DNA of 6,813 bases from Desulfobacterales bacterium C00003106 (GTDB lineage: Bacteria; Desulfobacterota; Desulfobacteria; Desulfobacterales; C00003106), in assembly GCA_001751015.1 (NCBI GenBank), contig MAXM01000263.1, positions 1 through 6,813 on the forward strand. Reading direction: 5' to 3'. The number at the start of each line of letters is the position of its first letter. Positions within the stretch are counted from its first letter, which is position 1. Below are positions 1 through 6,127 of this stretch, piece by piece. The notes beneath the pieces are model-generated. The model did no database searches. It was not told the origin of the DNA and saw nothing but the letters and a program-made list of their open reading frames with translations. A program made the position numbers and the translations under genes.

Positions 1-34
1 TGGCTAACCGCACAGGTTTGTTTTGCTTACTATC

Positions 35-1627
35 TTAGATACTGATTGTCTTGACCTTGCGGTAAAAGAGAAAGTAATCAAAGATGACTCGGGAAAGGAC
101 GATCGACGTAAAAAGAGACGCCACAATACCGATGCTTAAGGTGACGGCAAATCCTTTCACCGGCCCGGTCCCGAACTGAAAAAGCACGAGCGCCGCTATC
201 AGGGTCGTAATATTGGCATCCAGAATCGTAAGGATAGCCTTGGAGAAGCCGCTTGCCACCGCAGCCCTGGCGGTCTTCCCGAGGCGAATCTCCTCGCGAA
301 TCCGCTCAAATATGATGACATTCGCATCCACAGCCATGCCGATCGTGAGGATGATGCCGGCAATTCCGGGTAGAGTGAGCGTTGCCCTGAATGCGGCAAG
401 GATAGCCGTAATCAGGATGATATTTGTAAAGAGCGCGATATCGGCTATGAGACCGGCTCCTCTGTAATAGACAAGGATAAAAAGGACTACAAACACGCCT
501 CCGATCAGCATGGAGAAAAACCCGCTGTCGATTGAATCACGTCCGAGGGAAGGACCTACCGTCCGTTCCTCGAGTATCGTGACAGGAGCAGGAAGGGCGC
601 CAGCCCTGAGCACAATCGCAAGGTCATGTGCTTCATCAGCGGTAAAACTTCCTGTAATCCGGGCCTGGCCCCCGGCGATCTTTTCCTGGATAACAGGAGC
701 GGAATAGACGTTTCCATCAAGGACGATTGCAAGACGCCCTTTTACATTCTCCTCCGTTACCTGTTCAAACAGCCGTGCGCCCTTTTTGTCAAATTCAATC
801 GAGACATACGGCTCATTAAACTGGGAATCTATCTGGACCCTTGCATCTGTAAGGTATTCGCCTGTGAGATAGGTTCTTTTCTTGATCAGGTAAGGTATCC
901 TGGTCTCCGTATGGGTTCCGGGGTCCACCTTGACCTCGTAAAGCACCTCGGCATCGTGCGGTATAATCCCTTTGAGGGCGTCTGCGACACTGTGCTCGGC
1001 ATCAACGAGCTTGAATTCCAGCAGCGCCGTTTTCCCGATCAAATCGATAGCCCGCTGGGGATCCTTTATGCCCGGCAGTTGCACCAGTATCCGGTTTTCT
1101 CCCTGTGGAAGGATATCAGGCTCACTTACACCGAATTGATCAATACGGTTACGGATCGTCTCCAGCGCCTGGTCAACCGCCAATCCCTTGATGTACCGCG
1201 CTTCTTCTTCTTTAAGCACGAGCCCGAATCGCGGTTTGTCGTCATCTGTTTCCCTTGAGACGATATCGAGAATTCCGAACGAGTCTTTCAGAAGATCTTC
1301 AACTGAAGCTATCTGGTTCTTGTTCAATATCCTGAAGTGGATCTTGTTGCCGACAACGACATCAAAGTCTCTGTATCTGATCTTTGCCTTTATAAGAGCG
1401 GTCTTCAGCTCCTGGCCTGTCCGTGACACAGCGCTTTCAACCGCCTTGTCGGATTCCACCTCGAGGATCAGGTGCATACCCCCCTGAAGATCGAGTCCGA
1501 GATGGACCTTTTCCGAGGGGAATATGTTCGGCCACCATGCCGGCACCCCGAATGAAGGGAGCACATATATGCAGGCGGCCACAAGGACCGCGAGGATCAA
1601 AAAAACACGCAATCTAAAAGACTTCAA
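35..1627 (-). CDS. secD: Protein translocase subunit SecD
   Basis: SecD works with SecF in the inner membrane; its large periplasmic domain helps draw Sec substrates out of the SecYEG channel using the proton gradient. The frame shows the full family layout. Numbered from the preferred start, there is a first membrane helix at about residues 8-25, GLDLQGG at 44-50, a periplasmic region with IRNRIDQFGVSEP at 158-170, RAGALPAP at 341-348, five more helices between about 370 and 514, and the conserved GMAVDANVI at 430-438. The length of 530 residues is normal for a stand-alone SecD. I prefer a TTG start at 1627 because GGAG lies 8 nt upstream and the product then begins with a typical basic-hydrophobic SecD N-terminus. 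The frame stays open to an ATG at 1690, but that start has no ribosome site and adds 21 residues unlike SecD. The gene follows yajC closely. No secF start is visible in the 34 bases left after the stop, but secF would be expected next. Confidence 0.97.
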   Translation of the reverse strand: MKSFRLRVFLILAVLVAACIYVLPSFGVPAWWPNIFPSEKVHLGLDLQGGMHLILEVESDKAVESAVSRTGQELKTALIKAKIRYRDFDVVVGNKIHFRILNKNQIASVEDLLKDSFGILDIVSRETDDDKPRFGLVLKEEEARYIKGLAVDQALETIRNRIDQFGVSEPDILPQGENRILVQLPGIKDPQRAIDLIGKTALLEFKLVDAEHSVADALKGIIPHDAEVLYEVKVDPGTHTETRIPYLIKKRTYLTGEYLTDARVQIDSQFNEPYVSIEFDKKGARLFEQVTEENVKGRLAIVLDGNVYSAPVIQEKIAGGQARITGSFTADEAHDLAIVLRAGALPAPVTILEERTVGPSLGRDSIDSGFFSMLIGGVFVVLFILVYYRGAGLIADIALFTNIILITAILAAFRATLTLPGIAGIILTIGMAVDANVIIFERIREEIRLGKTARAAVASGFSKAILTILDANITTLIAALVLFQFGTGPVKGFAVTLSIGIVASLFTSIVLSRVIFDYFLFYRKVKTISI

Positions 1628-1635
1628 CCGACAAT

Positions 1636-1639
1636 CTCC
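1636..1639 (-). promoter_or_regulatory. Ribosome binding site deciding the secD TTG start
   Basis: On the minus strand this reads GGAG and sits 8 nt before the TTG at 1627. No comparable site precedes the ATG at 1690, so it supports the shorter SecD. This is read from the sequence; use of the site is inferred. Confidence 0.55.
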
Positions 1640-1698
1640 AGTTCCGGGGATGAGGACAAAACACCTTGCCCATCCCTGATCAATAATCATCAGGCATC

Positions 1699-2040
1699 TT
1701 ACTTGGCCTGAATTTCCGCCTGTACCGGTTGCGCCAGCTCCGCGACATTGACACGGCTAACCTTGATACGCACCCTGTCCGCGACTTCTATAGTCACGAC
1801 AGTATCGCTAAGGTTGACAACCTTGCCGTAAATACCGCCGCTTGTTATGACCTTATCATCCTTTTTCAGATTGCCTAACATCTCCCGGTGTTTTTTGACC
1901 TTTTTCTGCTGAGGACGGATCAACAGGAAATAAAAGATCACAAACATCAATATGAGCGGAATCAGCGCCTGAAATCCAGCGCCCTCTCCTCCCTGAGCGC
2001 CCCCCGTGCCCATCGCATAAGCAATATTATCAAACAACAA
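1699..2040 (-). CDS. yajC: Sec translocon accessory protein YajC
   Basis: YajC is a small inner-membrane protein that associates with SecD-SecF at the Sec translocon. The 113-residue product has a Gly-rich N-terminus, one strong membrane helix at about residues 25-41, then the family signature RPQQKK at 42-47 and the conserved DDKVITSGGIYG at 61-72, followed by a cytoplasmic beta-rich tail. Length and order match the family. The start is TTG at 2040 (a second TTG is the next codon), set by a strong AAGGAGG 6 nt upstream. An internal ATG at codon 10 would cut into the N-terminus and lacks such a site. It lies 28 nt after the lipoprotein gene and, with the TTG start of secD, about 70 nt before secD. 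The order yajC-secD is the classic arrangement, and co-transcription is very likely. Confidence 0.95.
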   Translation of the reverse strand: MLFDNIAYAMGTGGAQGGEGAGFQALIPLILMFVIFYFLLIRPQQKKVKKHREMLGNLKKDDKVITSGGIYGKVVNLSDTVVTIEVADRVRIKVSRVNVAELAQPVQAEIQAK

Positions 2041-2046
2041 ACAGCA

Positions 2047-2053
2047 CCTCCTT
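2047..2053 (-). promoter_or_regulatory. Strong ribosome binding site for yajC (TTG start)
   Basis: The minus strand reads AAGGAGG, a near-perfect anti-16S match, 6 nt before the TTG at 2040. It fixes a non-ATG start for yajC and suggests efficient translation despite the weak start codon. Confidence 0.8.
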
Positions 2054-2068
2054 GGTTAAGTTCATAGT

Positions 2069-2743
2069 TTACGGTTTGTAGATGAGAGAATCAATCATCA
2101 ATCCCCAGGTCATATGGCACGTCCCTTTCACCCCTGTTACGGTCAGTGTGATGAAACGGGTATCCGGGCCTATGAAGGCTTTGTTCTTCTCCGGTATCCT
2201 CACCGGGAATCTCAACGAATAGACATATCTCCACGGACTCACGTAAGGGAAAAACTCCTCTATCACCGGGTCTTTCTTGTCCAATTCCCTGATTTCCACG
2301 GACTCTATCCGATCATTGCTGTCATTGGTAAGAGATATCTTCCACATCGAATCCTTTTGGTCAAAATCATTCCATTTGTGATCCGGGATAGAAGTGGCCA
2401 TCACAAAATCGTGGAATTCCGCGCCGGCTGTCGCCTGATCCTCTTCGAGTTTGAGTTCGGCTTCAGGGGTCAAAAGATATGTCGCGGCATATTCTTTTAC
2501 ATAGGCACTACGATAGGCGGCCGACTTGAACGTGGCTGAGCAAATCAATTCCATATCAAGTCCCCGGTAAATCCGAGCCTCTCTTGTCCATTTTTCAAAG
2601 GCCTGCAGATAGCCTGCTGTCCTGTATGGGTTTTGGGAGGTTACAAGGGTTGTCACGGGCCCGCAACCAGGTTCAATCAAAGCCAGGAGAACCAGGACCA
2701 GCAGCGAGTTTCGGATATGCCTCATTTGCTCCTTGCGCTTCAT
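2069..2743 (-). CDS. Putative exported lipoprotein of unknown function
   Basis: I do not recognise the family. The product (about 224 residues from ATG 2743) has a basic N-terminus, a Leu/Val-rich hydrophobic stretch and then IEPGC, which looks like a lipoprotein signal with the cysteine at residue 27. The positions before the cysteine (Glu, Pro, Gly) fit the lipobox only at Gly, so lipid attachment is probable rather than certain. The rest is a soluble, mixed-charge region with no repeat or catalytic motif that I know. The start is unclear: GTG 2746 and ATG 2743 are adjacent but lack a ribosome site, whereas ATG 2725 has AAGGAG only 3 nt upstream and would give a shorter, more typical signal peptide beginning MRHIRN. 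The gene begins about 10 nt after the upstream gene stops, so the two are almost surely co-transcribed and lead into yajC-secD. A role in the envelope is inferred from the signal and the neighbours only. Confidence 0.75.
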   Translation of the reverse strand: MKRKEQMRHIRNSLLVLVLLALIEPGCGPVTTLVTSQNPYRTAGYLQAFEKWTREARIYRGLDMELICSATFKSAAYRSAYVKEYAATYLLTPEAELKLEEDQATAGAEFHDFVMATSIPDHKWNDFDQKDSMWKISLTNDSNDRIESVEIRELDKKDPVIEEFFPYVSPWRYVYSLRFPVRIPEKNKAFIGPDTRFITLTVTGVKGTCHMTWGLMIDSLIYKP

Positions 2744-2752
2744 CACCGTTCA

Positions 2753-3538
2753 TCATTGCCCGCTTTCCTGCGGGATCCACAAAGTCTCTCCGTCAAATTC
2801 GAGCCGGTCCACCCGTTTGTAATCAAGCTGATCCAGCAGGTCAAAAATCACATCCATCTTGTAGATAACGACCTTTTGCAGCGGATCGAGCACGCTCAGG
2901 TTCGTATCGATCTGATCTGTTTTCAAGTTATAGATATGGACCAGTTTTTCAGAGAATTTCAGGATCTTTCCCACGCCGGAGCTATACCCCATATTGTTTG
3001 GTTCATCGGCATTGGGCGAGAGCACTATATTCTTGTGTTTGAAATACTCCTTGAGCAGATTGAAATGAACATTCCAGATATTGTCTTTCGGCCTTGCGAC
3101 ATAGACACCAAAGGTCCCTTCTTCAACCGGATCCTGGCCTGTCAGATCGGTCTCAACGATCTCATGAAGCTTGAGGTGGATCTGATCGATGATTTTTTTC
3201 ATGGGGACTGTCTGTTCGCCGACTCTTATCGTTTCCCCGCTTTTTACAACCATATCAAGGCTGCTTGTGAGCCCGTAATCGGCCTTTCGTTTGTTCATCA
3301 TGGCCGTAAGTGAGTCATCTTCCTTTGACATCAGCTTGTTGTAGTCGATGACATTCTGTCCGGGCGTTTCTACAGGCCTGGTGAGCGCTGCCGGGGTTTT
3401 TGTCACGGGCTTTTCCGGAAGCTTCCCCGGTCTGGCCAGAAGCCATACTGCGAGTCCCCCAAGGAGCAGGAGAATAAACAGCCCTATAATCAAACGCCAT
3501 AAACCAAATCTCCGTGGCTTCGCCCTTGAACTGATCAT
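2753..3538 (-). CDS. Membrane-anchored protein of unknown function
   Basis: First gene of the minus-strand cluster; no recognised family. From ATG 3538 the product has 261 residues: a short basic cytoplasmic tail (SSRAKPRRFGLWR), one membrane helix at about residues 15-34, a Pro-rich linker, and a roughly 200-residue hydrophilic domain that should lie in the periplasm. No catalytic motif is apparent. The frame continues upstream to an ATG at 3598, but I prefer 3538 because GGGAG lies 8 nt before it and the extra 20 residues start without a ribosome site. It stops about 10 nt before the lipoprotein gene. Topology and linkage suggest it acts with that lipoprotein in the envelope, but nothing shows whether it is tied to Sec function. 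A single-pass periplasmic adaptor is one possibility; that is inference. Confidence 0.78.
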   Translation of the reverse strand: MISSRAKPRRFGLWRLIIGLFILLLLGGLAVWLLARPGKLPEKPVTKTPAALTRPVETPGQNVIDYNKLMSKEDDSLTAMMNKRKADYGLTSSLDMVVKSGETIRVGEQTVPMKKIIDQIHLKLHEIVETDLTGQDPVEEGTFGVYVARPKDNIWNVHFNLLKEYFKHKNIVLSPNADEPNNMGYSSGVGKILKFSEKLVHIYNLKTDQIDTNLSVLDPLQKVVIYKMDVIFDLLDQLDYKRVDRLEFDGETLWIPQESGQ

Positions 3539-3546
3539 TGAAAAGA

Positions 3547-3551
3547 CTCCC
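3547..3551 (-). promoter_or_regulatory. Ribosome binding site deciding the start at 3538
   Basis: Minus strand GGGAG, 8 nt before ATG 3538. The alternative ATG at 3598 is preceded by T-rich sequence with no purine-rich site, so this element favours the shorter protein. Confidence 0.5.
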
Positions 3552-3640
3552 GGATATGGGGAAACTGAAAACAGACAATTTTTCAAGGTCAATGACATTG
3601 ACTGCTTGATGTAAAAAAATACTATCTCTTGGCATAATTT

Positions 3641-3667
3641 ATTATATTATAAGAAAGGTTCTGTCAA
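3641..3667 (-). promoter_or_regulatory. Sigma70-type promoter for the yajC-secD cluster
   Basis: On the minus strand a perfect -35 box TTGACA (3662-3667) is followed by TATAAT at 3641-3646 with a 15-nt spacer. A TAATAA at 3639-3644 gives a 17-nt spacer, and another TATAAT overlaps at 3646-3651 but is too close. It would start a transcript of about 95 nt leader before ATG 3538 and drive the four minus-strand genes. The boxes are seen directly; the promoter activity is inferred. The same AT-rich gap must also serve the divergent plus-strand gene, for which I find no convincing box pair. Confidence 0.5.
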
Positions 3668-3674
3668 TATAAAT

Positions 3675-3678
3675 GGGG
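3675..3678 (+). promoter_or_regulatory. Weak ribosome binding site before the TTG start at 3687
   Basis: GGGG lies 8 nt before TTG 3687. It is only a partial match, but the alternative ATG at 3702 is preceded by an A-rich run with no site at all, so it tips the choice to TTG. Confidence 0.35.
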
Positions 3679-3686
3679 CTCATTCG

Positions 3687-5135
3687 TTGAACACAAAAAA
3701 GATGCTGCAGCGCATTGCGCTTCTTCCTTACTGGAAAGAGATATCTGCGCTTGAGAGTTTATCCGGTCTTCCGTTCTATCTCGTGGGCGGGAGTGTCAGA
3801 GACCTCTTGCTCGAAAGACCTGTCTCTGATCTCGACATCGTAGCCGGCAGGCAGGCTGTGGCGGCCGCACGGGAGTTTGCCGGGGTCGCGCAGGGGGCGT
3901 TTGTCCCCCTGGATTGGGCCAGAGAGACAGTTCGTGTTGTGGTCGATGATAATGTCTTCGATTTTTCGGCAATCAAGGGGAACACCATCATAGAGGATCT
4001 GGCAAAGAGGGATTTTACGATCAATGCCATAGCTGTCAAGGTCGACAGTCAGGGCAGGCTTCCAGAAAAACTGACAGACCCGTTCAACGGGGTCCGGGAC
4101 CTTTACGCAAGAAGGCTGATCCCATGTTCCGACGGGATTTTTCTGGCAGATCCCCTCCGTATTCTAAGGGCGTATCGCTTGGCGGCCGCCATCGGACTCC
4201 TCATGTCAGAAGGTCTGGTTCAGCTTATTTCAAGGGATCGCAAAGGCTTGACAAGGACGTCTCCCGAACGGATCCGGGATGAGCTTTTTCTCATACTGGC
4301 TCATCGCCAAAGCAACAGAACAATAAAAGAGATGGATGCGGCGGGAATTATTTCAACCCTTTTTCCCGAGACAGATCTCATGAAAAAGACGGCGCAGGAC
4401 AGATATCATCACCTTGATGTCTGGGAGCACTCCCTTGTTGCGCTGGAAAAATTAGAAGAGATTATCCTGGATCTGCCAGGCTTTTTCGACGTATATAGCC
4501 CGGATGTATCCGCATTCCTTGAGTCCTCATTGGTGCGTGGCAGGCCGGTCAAGTCCCTTGTGAAACTGGCGGCGCTTTTTCATGACGCTGGAAAACCCCG
4601 GACGCGTTTTATGGATGAACACGGGGCCGCGCACTTTCATGGTCACGAAAGGGCAGGCGGTATCATGATGAAAAAGATGGCAAAACGCCTGAAGTTGAGC
4701 CGCAGGGAGACAGAGTTTGCAGCAAGGCTTGTCTCAGGTCACATGCATCCTCACCACCTCTTGTCCGTGTCTTCGCCTTCGTTGAAATCGCTTGTCAGGT
4801 TTTTGGGAAGGTATGCAGACTGTTTCTGGGGGCTTTTTTGTATCTACTATGCTGATCTTTTAGCAAAGCAGGGACCTGAGTCAGAAAAAAGCAGGCTCGT
4901 GAAAGCGCACGATCGTCTTATGTCTCTGGTTTCTTCCTATTTCAGAGAGATAAGGCCGAGGCAGATCAAAATGCCGATCCTTACCGGGCGGGATCTGATA
5001 GAAGAGCTGGGTCTCAAACCCGGCCCCTTGTTCAAGGAGATTCTTAAAAAGACAGAAGAGGCATATCTCGAAGGCCGCATTGAAGATAAGAGGGAAGCCA
5101 TCGAGTTTGCAAGAAGGATTTCAGGGCCTGAGTAG
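3687..5135 (+). CDS. tRNA nucleotidyltransferase (CCA-adding type) with HD domain
   Basis: A class II nucleotidyltransferase of the polymerase-beta superfamily, which builds or repairs the 3' CCA end of tRNAs from CTP and ATP in the cytoplasm. Residues 34-39 GGSVRD and 48-50 DLD are the nucleotide-binding motif and the metal-binding aspartates. RDFTINA at 108-114 and the neck motif DPLRILRAYRLA at 155-166 follow. A central HD phosphohydrolase domain is marked by the histidines at 241-247, the HD pair at 299-300, HFHGH at 316-320 and histidines at 352-354. The C-terminus (LTGRDLIEELGLKPGP, then EGRIEDKREA) is the usual tail of these enzymes. At 482 residues it is complete. The start is TTG 3687; ATG 3702 would lose only five residues. 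The neck EDxxR motif has Ala (154) in place of Glu, while the Asp and Arg that read the base are kept. It starts divergently from the Sec cluster. A poly(A) polymerase, or a CC- or A-only adding enzyme, cannot be excluded from sequence alone. Confidence 0.92.
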   Translation: MNTKKMLQRIALLPYWKEISALESLSGLPFYLVGGSVRDLLLERPVSDLDIVAGRQAVAAAREFAGVAQGAFVPLDWARETVRVVVDDNVFDFSAIKGNTIIEDLAKRDFTINAIAVKVDSQGRLPEKLTDPFNGVRDLYARRLIPCSDGIFLADPLRILRAYRLAAAIGLLMSEGLVQLISRDRKGLTRTSPERIRDELFLILAHRQSNRTIKEMDAAGIISTLFPETDLMKKTAQDRYHHLDVWEHSLVALEKLEEIILDLPGFFDVYSPDVSAFLESSLVRGRPVKSLVKLAALFHDAGKPRTRFMDEHGAAHFHGHERAGGIMMKKMAKRLKLSRRETEFAARLVSGHMHPHHLLSVSSPSLKSLVRFLGRYADCFWGLFCIYYADLLAKQGPESEKSRLVKAHDRLMSLVSSYFREIRPRQIKMPILTGRDLIEELGLKPGPLFKEILKKTEEAYLEGRIEDKREAIEFARRISGPE

Positions 5136-5382
5136 AGATTTCTTCAACGATCAATATCTCCACCTTGTCCGGTTCGATGCTGTTTGCAGATGCCATTTTT
5201 TTGCCTCTTGCAGGTTCCCGTTCCCTTGTTTGCCATCTGATTCAGAAAAGCCGCGATCTGTTCAGGCGAAAGTATTCGTTCTGCTGCGTCTGTCTTCACC
5301 GCTTCTGTCGGCACCCACGCCCCACGCATTAATAAAGTATATCACAAAGATCCGCGGAAAGCAGGATTTTCCTGTTCCTTAT

Positions 5383-5546
5383 TTAGGGACTCGGAAATAA
5401 ATAAATCCCCATTCTTGCTTGTCTTTCGGCTCGTCTTCTGCGTTGCATCAAGAGTTACATATCCCGATATGCGCCCCTTGATGCGCCTTGAATACGAACC
5501 AAAATCCTGCGCAATCTCCGGCAATTATTTGTTCCCGAGTCCCTTA
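5383..5546. repeat. 164-bp imperfect palindrome with terminal inverted repeats (MITE-like)
   Basis: The ends are about 24-bp inverted repeats matching at 20 of 24 positions: the left end reads TTAGGGACTCGG then an AT-rich run, and the right end is its near reverse complement (CCGAGTCCCTTA at 5535-5546). The dyad continues inward: GCATCAAG (5445-5452) faces its complement near 5477-5484, TCGT pairs with ACGA across a one-base offset, and the centre is CATATC-CC-GATATG (5458-5471). The ends and the centre share the same symmetry point, at 5464/5465. TTA directly flanks both GGGAC...GTCCC ends, which could be a 3-bp target duplication or part of the repeat. The frames inside are too short and symmetric to be genes. 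Size, structure and intergenic position fit a non-autonomous miniature transposable element. The structure is seen; mobility is inferred. Confidence 0.7.
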
Positions 5547-5706
5547 CGCCTTTGGCAGGGGAAGGGGGATTCGGCTTCACTTCGCGCCTTGACATCTGTG
5601 GGCTTTAAGGTATAGATGTACGAAGTATCGGTAACGTGGAACAAGGACGCCGGTTAACTAAAGTTCTTTTAACGCCTTGATATTCTTGTTATTGATTCAT
5701 TCGTGA

Positions 5707-5787
5707 CGTCATTCCGGCGAAAGCCGGAATCCAGAATAATTGCAAAAGGATAATGAAGCTGGATGCCGGATCGAATCCGGCATGACG
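5707..5787. repeat. REP-like double hairpin (paired inverted repeat)
   Basis: Two strong stem-loops face each other. The first is ATTCCGGC-GAAA-GCCGGAAT (5711-5730) with a GNRA loop, and the second is ATGCCGGAT-CGA-ATCCGGCAT (5763-5783). Their outer flanks CGTCAT and ATGACG, and inner flanks ATCCAG and CTGGAT, are also complementary, so the 28-nt arms form a larger inverted repeat around an AT-rich 24-nt core. CGTCATTCC...GGAATCC-type units are widespread extragenic repeats in proteobacteria and are often multi-copy. The element could also end or stabilise transcripts, but neither stem is followed by a T-tract. Confidence 0.75.
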
Positions 5788-5880
5788 GCAGAACTTTGGA
5801 CTTTCAACTATTTAACATTATTAATAAAAGAATGTTTCCGGGATTTGTAACGCTCAATTTAGGTGCAAATCTTGTGCTGG

Positions 5881-5886
5881 AAGGAG
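5881..5886 (+). promoter_or_regulatory. Ribosome binding site for the small gene at 5891
   Basis: AAGGAG lies 4 nt before ATG 5891, within a purine run. It is the main reason to treat the short frame as a real gene. Confidence 0.6.
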
Positions 5887-5890
5887 AGAG

Positions 5891-6127
5891 ATGTTTTTTC
5901 GCTATCAGACCGCAAAATTAGAATATGATGGAACCGGAAAAGAGTATATTCATCCTGTAACAGGAGAACGTTCAGGTAATGTCTTGGACTGTCTGCGAGG
6001 ATGGAAGGAACCTGATCAGTCCAAAAGACACAACTGGGGTATACTGGTTAAGAGCATACAGGAGTTTTGGGAGACACCCGAAAGCTCGGGCCAGATAAGC
6101 AAGGGGGATGAAATAGATTTCTCATAA
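5891..6127 (+). CDS. Small protein of unknown function (78 aa)
   Basis: I do not recognise this product. It is a soluble, polar 78-residue protein rich in Glu, Lys, Gly and aromatic residues, with no signal peptide, membrane segment or cysteine cluster. Support for a real gene is the strong AAGGAG 4 nt before the ATG, the ordinary amino-acid composition and the lack of a competing frame. It ends in Ser-TAA, and its last 6 bp overlap the end of the convergent gene at 6122-6520; the TCA before its stop is, read backwards, that gene's TGA. A small hairpin (CCCGA-AAGC-TCGGG, 6077-6090) lies near its end. It stands alone after a repeat-rich gap, so it may be an orphan, or the intact start of a gene shortened by rearrangement. 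No function can be assigned. Confidence 0.55.
   Translation: MFFRYQTAKLEYDGTGKEYIHPVTGERSGNVLDCLRGWKEPDQSKRHNWGILVKSIQEFWETPESSGQISKGDEIDFS

Larger units (their letters stand above)
5136..5890. other. 755-bp intergenic region with two repeat elements
   Basis: I see no convincing gene here. Just after the tRNA nucleotidyltransferase stop there is no strong terminator, only a small 5-bp stem (CAGGA-TTT-TCCTG, 5362-5374) without a T-tract. A 61-codon minus-strand frame (5144-5329) lacks a ribosome site and is probably chance or a remnant. From 5383 to 5546 lies a long palindromic element and from 5707 to 5787 a REP-like double hairpin, both listed separately. The stretch 5547-5700 between them shows nothing that I can name. 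The AT-rich part at 5800-5830 may hold a weak promoter for the small gene at 5891 (TTGGAC, 17 nt, TATTAA), but the match is poor. Confidence 0.6.

Noticed and set aside
1..34. Start of secF
   Set aside because: No clear ribosome site or start codon with SecF-like residues is visible in these bases; secF is only expected from typical gene order.
626..1258. Plus-strand 210-codon open frame inside secD
   Set aside because: It is fully antisense to conserved SecD sequence, has no ribosome site and resembles no protein; it mirrors the codon pattern of secD.
2633..3313. Plus-strand 226-codon open frame across the two unknown envelope genes
   Set aside because: The minus-strand genes have export signals, good ribosome sites and tight operon spacing, and the antisense frame crosses their junction, so it is a shadow.
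3315..3635. Minus-strand 106-codon frame overlapping the membrane protein gene
   Set aside because: It lies in another frame of the same strand, lacks a start site and has poor composition.
5362..5374. Small stem CAGGA-TTT-TCCTG as a terminator for the tRNA nucleotidyltransferase
   Set aside because: Only 5 bp, more than 200 bp past the stop codon, and not followed by a T-run.
5342..5615. Short open frames on both strands inside the 164-bp palindrome
   Set aside because: They arise from the symmetric repeat sequence and have no start signals.
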